From Motiliproteus sp047622605 (GTDB lineage: Bacteria > Pseudomonadota > Gammaproteobacteria > Pseudomonadales > Balneatricaceae), in assembly GCA_047622605.1 (NCBI GenBank), contig JBLHND010000047.1, positions 1-21,282 of the forward strand: DNA of 21,282 bases, written 5' to 3'. Position numbers and translations under genes: made by a program. Under the pieces are notes generated by a model. It saw nothing but the letters and a program-made list of their open reading frames with translations, was not told the origin of the DNA and ran no database searches. This document shows, piece by piece, positions 15,296 through 21,282 of the stretch; position 1 is the first letter of the stretch; every line of letters begins with the position of its first letter.

Positions 15296-17485
15296 TTATA
15301 TAAACTCTAGAGTCAAGCGAATAAAGCCGCGCGCATCGACGCTGTTGTTATCCTCGAATTCGGTATAAGGGGCGGTAAAACTCTGCAGAATCAGTTCCAA
15401 CGACCCCTGGACGCCAGCCCCTTGAAACTTCTTCGCCAGACGGCCATCCACTCGATTATAGGGTGTTATTGGCGATCCTTGAGACCAGTTCACCGAGGTC
15501 TGCCGATAAAAAGCGACGCTGACTTCGAACCCTGCACCCAAGGCATGGCTGGCTAACAGGCTGACGCCGTGGCTGGGTATCCGTTCTCCCAAATCAACGG
15601 GGTCATTTTGATCGGGTTTGGCTTCATTAAACGACCGACGATCAAATGTCCCCTGAGTATCGGCATAGGCGTAGCCCAGGAAAAACCAAGTATGGGTCCA
15701 GGGCTGCAGCGTCCACTGCGCCTCCAGCCCCTTGGTACGCCAGGTGGCGATGCTAACCAGCTGCAGGGCTTTTCCGTCGCCATCGGTAGCAGGGATAGCG
15801 GTACTCTCCCCGCTAGCATCAGGAGTAATAATTTTATTGTCGTAATATCGGCTTCCATAAGCCCACTGCTCTGCGACCCCGTCGCTAACCTCCTCGACAT
15901 AGACCTTGAGATCGAAGCTCGAACGAAGCGCAGCCACGTCGAACAGATAGCCCAGTTCCAGCGCATCGACGCGCTCGGGCCTGAGTGGCTCAGGGGTATA
16001 GGTATCCAGATCGAGCTGCTGGCCATTGCTGGGCAACACCAGTCCCGCAAAGGTGTGCTGCTCCATCAATGAAGGCATGCGATAGGCACGGCTGGCGGCA
16101 GCCCGGAACGTGGTCTGCTCGCTGGCGTGCCAGTTCAAGCCGGCGCGGGGCGAGAGCCGCGTTCCGGCGTCCTGATTATGCTCCAGCATGGCGCCCAGGT
16201 TGGCGATCCAGTCAGATGAGGCCTGCCACTCCAGGTTGCCAAACAGCCGTTGACTGTCCGTCACCTGGGTTCTGTTATCGCCCAAATTAGGGCGACTTTT
16301 CACCCGATCCTGGCGCATACCCGCGCCTGCCACCAGCCGCAGCGCCGGGTTCCACGCCTGGGTCAGCTGCAGTTCCAAGTCGTAGCGTTCGGTGACCCCG
16401 GTCTCCGCGCCCTTATCCACCGGCTGATCGGACTCGTCTCCGGTGACAGAGGCTATGAACCCATTCATCTGGGCCGATGACAGCCCCCCAAAATTATCAG
16501 GATCCTCCCTCCTTAGCATATCGGACAACAGCATAAGACCCTGGTCGTAATCCGCGCGGCTGTGGTTGGCCTGCACCCTGAGCTGACGTTGCGGACTGAG
16601 GATCCGCTCCCAGCTCAGGCTCTGATAGTTCATGCTCTCTTCGCGTGGATTAAATTTTTCCGGATGGTTAGCACTCCCCACGCCAATCTGGCCATCACCC
16701 AGGCCCAGCTGAATATGCAGACTATCCCTGAGCGTCGGCGTATAAATGCCGGAAAGGTTCAGCTGCGACAGCTCCGCACCATCCTCCATTCGAACCCCTG
16801 TGCCGGGATCGTCTTCAGAAAAACCGATCCCGGTACCCTCATTTTTATGGTAGTTGAGCCCCAGTCGATAATTAAAGCTGCCGATCCGGTCGTTATGCCG
16901 AAAGGCGTATTCCTGAGTATCCAGCGCGCCCAGGGTGGTCCTCAGGCTGCTGCCCGACTGCTCCAGAGGCGTATAGGTGATGATATTGATCGCCCCCATA
17001 AAGGCATTGGACCCCTGGGTGGCAACGTTAGGCCCACGTACCGCCTCTATATAGTGGATATCGTCCAGGGTCACCCCCAGCATCGACCAGTCCACCGTCG
17101 ACAGCGCCGACTGGTATACCGAGCGACCATCGATCGTGACCTCCAGCCGACCCGGGTGCTGCTCACCCTGACCATGACTGACCACGGCAAATTTATTGGC
17201 ATTGACATGGTAGGCCTGAAACCCCGGCACCAGTTTGAACAGATCGGCTATATTGACCGCGCCCGAGGCTTCGATCATGCGGCGATCGATCAGGGTCACC
17301 GACGCGGGCGCATTCCTCAGTTCTTGTGCCAAACCGGTGGCGGAGCTGACCCTGGGTATCTCCCCGAACAGGTCTGCTTCGGTCATCTGCTTGAACGCGG
17401 CGGCCTGACCGAGCGTGGGCACAAGTAGGCAGGCAGAGAGAAAAACGCCCGCAAGAGCGGGTGGACGATACTTAAAAACAGGCAA
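15296..17485 (-). CDS. TonB-dependent receptor-like outer-membrane protein
   Basis: A 729-residue outer-membrane protein with Sec signal (about 1-28, LAGVFLSACLLVPTLGQA). The plug is at about 58-170: APASVTLIDRRMIEASGA, LFKLVPGFQAYHV, VEVTIDGRSVY-like RLEVTIDGRSVYQ, IHYIEAVRGPN and NAFMGAINIIT are characteristic. The beta-barrel follows to the C-terminal FIRLTLEFI. No clear TonB box was seen between the signal and plug; MTEADLFGEIP stands there instead, so it may belong to the signalling-type receptors found beside sensor genes. The start is TTG (17485-17483) with AGGAG 6 nt upstream; no ATG precedes the signal sequence. LSAC in the signal resembles a lipobox but is followed by more hydrophobic residues and GQA, so ordinary cleavage is favoured. 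Ligand is unknown. Confidence 0.9.
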   Translation of the reverse strand: MPVFKYRPPALAGVFLSACLLVPTLGQAAAFKQMTEADLFGEIPRVSSATGLAQELRNAPASVTLIDRRMIEASGAVNIADLFKLVPGFQAYHVNANKFAVVSHGQGEQHPGRLEVTIDGRSVYQSALSTVDWSMLGVTLDDIHYIEAVRGPNVATQGSNAFMGAINIITYTPLEQSGSSLRTTLGALDTQEYAFRHNDRIGSFNYRLGLNYHKNEGTGIGFSEDDPGTGVRMEDGAELSQLNLSGIYTPTLRDSLHIQLGLGDGQIGVGSANHPEKFNPREESMNYQSLSWERILSPQRQLRVQANHSRADYDQGLMLLSDMLRREDPDNFGGLSSAQMNGFIASVTGDESDQPVDKGAETGVTERYDLELQLTQAWNPALRLVAGAGMRQDRVKSRPNLGDNRTQVTDSQRLFGNLEWQASSDWIANLGAMLEHNQDAGTRLSPRAGLNWHASEQTTFRAAASRAYRMPSLMEQHTFAGLVLPSNGQQLDLDTYTPEPLRPERVDALELGYLFDVAALRSSFDLKVYVEEVSDGVAEQWAYGSRYYDNKIITPDASGESTAIPATDGDGKALQLVSIATWRTKGLEAQWTLQPWTHTWFFLGYAYADTQGTFDRRSFNEAKPDQNDPVDLGERIPSHGVSLLASHALGAGFEVSVAFYRQTSVNWSQGSPITPYNRVDGRLAKKFQGAGVQGSLELILQSFTAPYTEFEDNNSVDARGFIRLTLEFI

Positions 17486-17877
17486 TGATTACTCCTGAAA
17501 ACTTTTAATTGGATCGCGATCCACACATTCTTCCCCATCGGGGCATGGCGCGGACTTCAGTAAATCAAAAAACGATCCGCACTACAAACCGTTACGTATA
17601 AGTCAGCCGTTGAGCACTGAGGGAGCCGACCTCCCCTACTCCACAACGCCTAGTAGGCTGACCGAGAACAGACTGACCTACTCGGCAACTGCTCCTGCGT
17701 TGCTCTACCTCCTGCATCCATGCAGTCGTGCGAAATTCGCATTGTGGCCATATTTCCCGCTCATTTTTGGCAAATAGAACCACTATTATTCGCAAATGAC
17801 CGGAAAATATGACTCCCTACCTTAAAAGAGTGCGTCTCTCTCGCTACGATCGCCCTCCTCTTAAGATAAAGGGGCGG
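17486..17877. other. 392-bp gene-free interval
   Basis: It contains the receptor leader (ribosome site AGGAG at about 17492-17496 on the minus strand), the palindrome at 17510-17523, and a small CCCC/GGGG hairpin near 17533. The segment about 17640-17730 carries CTGCATCCATGCAG and GTTGCTC motifs resembling dispersed repeats. A GC-rich imperfect hairpin lies at about 17851-17877, just past the SDR gene stop. A 67-codon frame at 17592-17795 is not convincing. Confidence 0.6.
17510..17523. promoter_or_regulatory. 14-bp perfect palindrome ahead of the receptor gene
   Basis: TGGATCGCGATCCA is exactly self-complementary and lies 25 nt upstream of the TTG start of the receptor. It is a candidate operator for a dimeric repressor; it is not a Fur box. 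The bound protein is unknown. Confidence 0.5.
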
Positions 17878-18723
17878 TCAGCCTTCTAACAACGACTTAA
17901 ACCCTGCCTGATAATCAGAATAGCGGAACGGGTAACCGGCATCGAGCAGCCGTTGCGGCCGGCAGCGCTTACTACCCGCGCGTAACTTGTGGCTGAAATC
18001 CAGGCGCTGCGGCTCGGGCAGGCTCAGCTGCTGTCGCAGCCATTCCAGCACCTCATAATAACTGGCCGGATGCGGATCAGAGGCCAGATAGCAATCGGCC
18101 AGCGGGTGTCCGGCCAGATCCTTTTCAAGCAAAAATCGCAGCACCCCGACACAGTCATCCCTATGGATCCTATTACCATAATGAACCGGCTGTTCCTGAG
18201 CACCCACCCCCTCACGCACCCAGTCCAACAACCGTTCACGTCCCGGACCGTAGATACCGCTAAAGCGTACCGCGGTCGTGGCCAGCCCGCTGTGCTGCAA
18301 CAGGGCTTCTGCCTGCAACATGGCCTGACCCGAAAAGCTACTCGGTTCGGTCGGGCTCTGCTCATCGACCCACTCGCCTTCACGCTGATGATAGACCGCA
18401 CTGCTGGACACATAAAAAAGGCGGTGTGGCCTCAACTGCTGTTGATGCAACGCCTCCAACAGGTTAGCCAGACCCTCGACGTAGGCGCGACGATAACCCT
18501 CGGCGCTGTAGGCGGCGGGTACCAACGAATAGACCAGATAGTCATGCGCCGGCAGCCCGACTAAACTAGCCTGATCGGTAACATCGGCACGGATGCCTTG
18601 GATTGGCGCAGGCAGTTGATTAAGATGGCGCTTTAGACCGATGCATCGATGCCCGGCTTGACATAACTCCAGCCCCAGCTGGGACCCCAGATCACCACAA
18701 CCGACCAATAGTATTGTTGCCAT
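17878..18723 (-). CDS. NAD(P)-binding SDR family protein (YeeZ-like epimerase/dehydratase)
   Basis: A 281-residue cytoplasmic Rossmann-fold protein. The N-terminal nucleotide motif is VGCGDLGSQLG (GxGxxG, residues about 7-17). FYVSSSAVYH supplies the Ser/Thr of the usual SDR active site, but the canonical YxxxK is absent: the aligned stretch reads SSFSGQAMLQAE. RFSGIYGPGRERLL and HRDDCVGV are typical of the extended SDR class a5/YeeZ. Substrate unknown. I place the start at ATG 18723, with GAGG 8 nt upstream; an upstream GTG would add 50 residues through a 15-bp repeat giving (CxGPV) pentapeptides, with no Rossmann role. It diverges from recG. Confidence 0.88.
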   Translation of the reverse strand: MATILLVGCGDLGSQLGLELCQAGHRCIGLKRHLNQLPAPIQGIRADVTDQASLVGLPAHDYLVYSLVPAAYSAEGYRRAYVEGLANLLEALHQQQLRPHRLFYVSSSAVYHQREGEWVDEQSPTEPSSFSGQAMLQAEALLQHSGLATTAVRFSGIYGPGRERLLDWVREGVGAQEQPVHYGNRIHRDDCVGVLRFLLEKDLAGHPLADCYLASDPHPASYYEVLEWLRQQLSLPEPQRLDFSHKLRAGSKRCRPQRLLDAGYPFRYSDYQAGFKSLLEG

Positions 18724-18772
18724 GATGTTGACCTCTTCTGCGACGCACCGACTGCGACCGCTTCTCTGTCCT

Positions 18773-18840
18773 CTACAGACAGGTCCTCTACAGACAGGTC
18801 CTTTACAGACAGGTCCTATACAGACAGGTCCTATACAGAC
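18773..18840. repeat. 15-bp tandem repeat between SDR gene and recG
   Basis: Units of xTACAGACAGGTCCT: 18773-18787, 18788-18802, 18803-18817 and 18818-18832, then a partial fifth (18833-18840). The period is a multiple of three and the array lies in the divergent promoter region. The first base of the unit varies (C, C, T, A, A), the rest are identical. Confidence 0.95.
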
Positions 18841-18897
18841 CTGCAGTCTGGCGCGTCCGTGGCTGCTTGTCACGCGAGCCCGAGGCTGGGTCGAACC

Positions 18898-20988
18898 ATG
18901 AGCGAGACTCCGCTCCTCCGCCTCGATCAGATCTCGGTCTCCCGTCTCAAGGGGATAGGGGCTGCGATGCAGCAGAAACTAGAAAAACTAGGACTGGAAA
19001 CGCTGCAGGATCTGCTGTTCCACCTGCCGCTGCGCTATCAGGACCGGACTCGGATCGTGCCGATCGGTCACTTGCGTCCCGGCGATGAGGCGGTGATAGA
19101 GGGCCAGATCAGCAGCTGTGAACTGCTGATGGGCCGCCGCCGCAGCCTGCGCTGCACCCTACGCGATGCCAGCGGCAGCATCTCGCTACGCTTCTTCCAT
19201 TTTAGCGCGGCGCAGAAAAATAACCTCCAGCCGGGCATCAGCCTGCGTTGCTTCGGCGAAGTCCGTGCCGGCAGCGGTGGGCTGGAGCTGTATCACCCCG
19301 ACTACAAAAGCGCCGCCGGCGGCGCGTTTGAGCCGCCCGGCGATACGCTGACCCCCATCTACCCCGCCACCGAAGGCCTGACCCAGGCCCGGATTCGCAG
19401 CCTGTGCAGCCAGGCTCTCGAGCTGATGGAACGCCAGGGCGGCTTACAGGAGTGGCTACCGGAAAGGGTCCGGCAAGACTTCGGGCTCAGCGACCTTAAC
19501 GCCGCCGTGCGCTATCTGCACAGTCCGCCGGTCGGCACCGACCTGCTGCAACTCGCCCAAGCCCGTCATCCGGCCCAACGCCGACTGGCATTCGAAGAGC
19601 TGCTGGCCCACCACCTCAGCCTGCTCGGCTTGCGGCGCCAACAGCAACAACACAACGCGCCTGGGCTGAACGGCCCGGGCCGGCTGATCACGGAATTTCT
19701 TCGCCAGCTGCCTTTTGAGCTCACGGCAGCCCAGCAACGGGTCTGGGCCGAGGTCAGCCGTGACCTGACCCAGCCCGTTCCCATGCTGCGACTGGTGCAG
19801 GGCGATGTCGGCTCGGGCAAGACCGTGGTGGCCGCACTCTGCGCGCTCCAGGCGATCGAGGCGGGCTATCAGGCCGCCGTGATGGCGCCTACCGAGATCC
19901 TCGCCGAGCAACATCTGCTCAACTTCAGTGCCTGGTTCGAGCCCCTGGGGCTGCGGGTCGACTGGCTGGCGGGGCGTATCAAGGGCAAGAAACGCAGCGC
20001 GACCCTGGAGCGTATCGGCTCAGGCGAGGCGCAGCTGGTGATCGGCACGCACGCCATCTTTCAGGACGCCGTCGCGTTTCACTGCCTGGGCGCCATCGTA
20101 GTCGACGAGCAGCACCGCTTCGGGGTACATCAACGCCTGGCGCTGCGCGAAAAGGGCCCCGAGGGCCTAGCCCCGCATCAGCTGATCATGACCGCAACCC
20201 CGATTCCACGGACCCTGACCATGACCGCCTACGCCGATCTTGATTGCTCGGTCATCGACGAACTGCCGCCCGGACGCACCCCGGTCAATACCGTACTGAT
20301 CCCCGACCAGCGCCGGGAAGAGGTGATCGCCCGCGTCCGCGCCGCCTGTGCCGAAGGCCGTCAGGCTTACTGGGTCTGCACCCTCATTGACGAGTCTGAA
20401 GTGCTGGAGTGCCAGGCCGCCGAGATCACCGCGACCACCCTCACCGGGCAGCTGCCGGAGCTACGCATAGGACTGATTCACGGACGAATGAAGGCGGCCG
20501 AAAAAGCCGCGATGATGGCGCAGTTTAAGACTCGGGAACTCGATCTGCTGGTCGCCACCACCGTGATCGAAGTCGGCGTCGATGTGCCTAACGCCAGCCT
20601 GATGATCATCGAGAACCCCGAACGCCTTGGGCTGGCCCAACTCCACCAACTACGCGGCCGGGTCGGCCGCGGCTCAGTCGCCAGCCACTGTGTGCTGATG
20701 TACCACAACCCCCTGTCTCAACAGAGTCGGGAGCGGCTGCGGGTGATGCGCGAAACCAACGATGGCTTTATTATCGCGGAAAAAGATCTCGAACTGCGCG
20801 GCCCCGGCGAAGTGCTCGGCACCCGCCAGACCGGCATGCTACAGTTCCGGATCGCGGATCTGGAACGCGATGCCGATCTGCTGGAACAGGTCAAGCAGGT
20901 CGCCCACCAGATCGAGCCGCTGCACGCCAACTGTGATGGCATTATTCGCCGCTGGCTGGTGCAGGGGGGGCAGTATGGGAATGTGTAG
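18898..20988 (+). CDS. recG: ATP-dependent DNA helicase RecG
   Basis: A 696-residue superfamily 2 helicase that reverses stalled replication forks and processes branched DNA. The N-terminal wedge/OB domain follows the start (LKGIGAAMQQKLEKLGLETLQDLLFHLPLRYQDRT). Motif I is GDVGSGKT (about residues 302-309), motif II VVDEQHRFG (about 401-409), motif III TATPIPRT (about 431-438) and motif VI QLRGRVGRG (about 583-591), with the RecG C-terminal region after. Of the possible starts, the ATG at 18898 gives a protein that aligns with other RecG N-termini; an upstream in-frame GTG at 18859 adds 13 unlikely residues. The nearest Shine-Dalgarno is weak. The divergent SDR gene shares the repeat-bearing intergenic region. 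Confidence 0.97.
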   Translation: MSETPLLRLDQISVSRLKGIGAAMQQKLEKLGLETLQDLLFHLPLRYQDRTRIVPIGHLRPGDEAVIEGQISSCELLMGRRRSLRCTLRDASGSISLRFFHFSAAQKNNLQPGISLRCFGEVRAGSGGLELYHPDYKSAAGGAFEPPGDTLTPIYPATEGLTQARIRSLCSQALELMERQGGLQEWLPERVRQDFGLSDLNAAVRYLHSPPVGTDLLQLAQARHPAQRRLAFEELLAHHLSLLGLRRQQQQHNAPGLNGPGRLITEFLRQLPFELTAAQQRVWAEVSRDLTQPVPMLRLVQGDVGSGKTVVAALCALQAIEAGYQAAVMAPTEILAEQHLLNFSAWFEPLGLRVDWLAGRIKGKKRSATLERIGSGEAQLVIGTHAIFQDAVAFHCLGAIVVDEQHRFGVHQRLALREKGPEGLAPHQLIMTATPIPRTLTMTAYADLDCSVIDELPPGRTPVNTVLIPDQRREEVIARVRAACAEGRQAYWVCTLIDESEVLECQAAEITATTLTGQLPELRIGLIHGRMKAAEKAAMMAQFKTRELDLLVATTVIEVGVDVPNASLMIIENPERLGLAQLHQLRGRVGRGSVASHCVLMYHNPLSQQSRERLRVMRETNDGFIIAEKDLELRGPGEVLGTRQTGMLQFRIADLERDADLLEQVKQVAHQIEPLHANCDGIIRRWLVQGGQYGNV

Positions 20989-20991
20989 CGC

Positions 20992-21008
20992 GGCAATCTA
21001 GGATTGCC
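20992..21008. repeat. Small palindrome after recG
   Basis: GGCAATC-TAG-GATTGCC, a perfect 7-bp stem with a 3-nt loop, four bases past the recG stop. No T-tract follows in either direction. It could be a 3' stabiliser or a member of the REP-like sequences seen elsewhere in the window. Confidence 0.55.
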
Positions 21009-21080
21009 TAGATCTGGCAACATTTAATACAAACATAGCCGAATGTATCATTAATTAATTTACGTTCAATATCTTATTTG

Positions 21081-21282
21081 TTAATTTTTAGCCAAAATAA
21101 ACATTTTATCGTTACGGTGGGTCGCATTCAGCTTTTCTTTGATCTCAGTTCTTATATCTGGACTATCCAGTGGGTACAAGCTGCATAATTGAATGGCCTG
21201 CTTAATACTATAGTCATCATCTAGTTTTTCTATGACCGCATGCGAGCAAAACGGTTGATGTTCAAGACCTCCAGAAATGGCG
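21081..21282 (-). CDS. C-terminal end of an unrecognised protein (partial)
   Basis: An open frame enters from the right edge and ends at TAA (21083-21081): about 66 residues beginning AISGGLEHQPFCSHAVIEKL and ending FILAKN. The product is charged and soluble-looking with no membrane segment or motif I recognise. By hand count the stretch is about 39 percent G+C, far below the recG gene beside it, with AT-rich codons. It is convergent with recG. The start and most of the gene lie outside the window, so function cannot be assigned. It may mark the edge of acquired DNA. Confidence 0.6.
   Translation of the reverse strand, partial: AISGGLEHQPFCSHAVIEKLDDDYSIKQAIQLCSLYPLDSPDIRTEIKEKLNATHRNDKMFILAKN

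Noticed and set aside
16562..17428. A 288-codon plus-strand frame opposite the receptor gene
   Set aside because: It mirrors the plug region codons of the receptor and shows no domain, signal or ribosome site.
17592..17795. A 67-codon minus-strand frame in the large gap
   Set aside because: No Shine-Dalgarno, composition unlike neighbours, and it overlaps repeat-like sequence.
18773..18840. CRISPR array
   Set aside because: Units of 15 bp are contiguous, without spacers, and no cas gene is present.
18724..18873. A 50-residue N-terminal extension of the SDR protein with CxGPV pentapeptides
   Set aside because: It comes from a 15-bp noncoding tandem repeat; the Rossmann fold begins at the internal ATG, which has a proper ribosome site.

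Overview
The window looks like chromosomal DNA of a GC-rich gammaproteobacterium, probably of the marine Oceanospirillales/Pseudomonadales type. This is inferred from protein similarity (EttA, HexR, an Allochromatium-type ferredoxin beside coaD, a glyA-nrdR-ribD block) and from many short palindromic and tandem repeats between genes. Most genes are housekeeping. No tRNA, rRNA, CRISPR array, insertion sequence or prophage gene was seen.

Layout. 1-2133 (minus strand): glyA, nrdR and the 5' end of ribD, i.e. one-carbon metabolism, ribonucleotide reductase control and riboflavin synthesis. 2399-4057 (plus): ettA, a ribosome-gating ABC-F ATPase, facing a RIO-family kinase (minus, 4303-5160) across a strong hairpin and a pair of REP-like elements. 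5361-5567 (minus): a cold-shock protein with a long leader and a clear sigma70 promoter. 5937-6959 (plus): a secreted DsbA-like thioredoxin with a SurA-like N-terminal region. 7111-7626 (plus): a DUF501 protein. 7857-8618 (minus): a coaD-ferredoxin pair. 8759-10033 (plus): an M48 lipoprotein metalloprotease. 10087-10278 (minus): a small conserved-looking ORF. 10475-11344 (minus): hexR, which starts at TTG and is not next to sugar genes.

11433-17485 (minus) is the most interesting part. A TonB-dependent receptor-like outer-membrane protein is followed by a solitary periplasmic ABC-type substrate-binding protein with no permease or ATPase, then by a BarA-like hybrid histidine kinase (two membrane segments, HisKA, HATPase, a degenerate receiver, an intact receiver, Hpt). 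I infer a sensing chain across the envelope: outer-membrane receptor, periplasmic binding protein, inner-membrane kinase, with output through an Hpt domain to a response regulator encoded elsewhere. Sequence features at the gene junctions (a near-duplicate at the binding-protein/kinase boundary, an AT-rich internal promoter, a 14-bp perfect palindrome ahead of the receptor) suggest control points and a recent rearrangement.

17878-20988: an atypical NAD(P)-binding SDR protein (minus) and recG (plus) diverge across a 15-bp tandem repeat. 21081-21282: the 3' end of an unrecognised, markedly AT-rich gene (minus), possibly the edge of an acquired segment.

Several gene boundaries carry perfect or near-perfect direct repeats of 9, 12, 14, 15 and 19 bp, plus two families of short palindromes. 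This is more small-repeat structure than ordinary core regions usually show.
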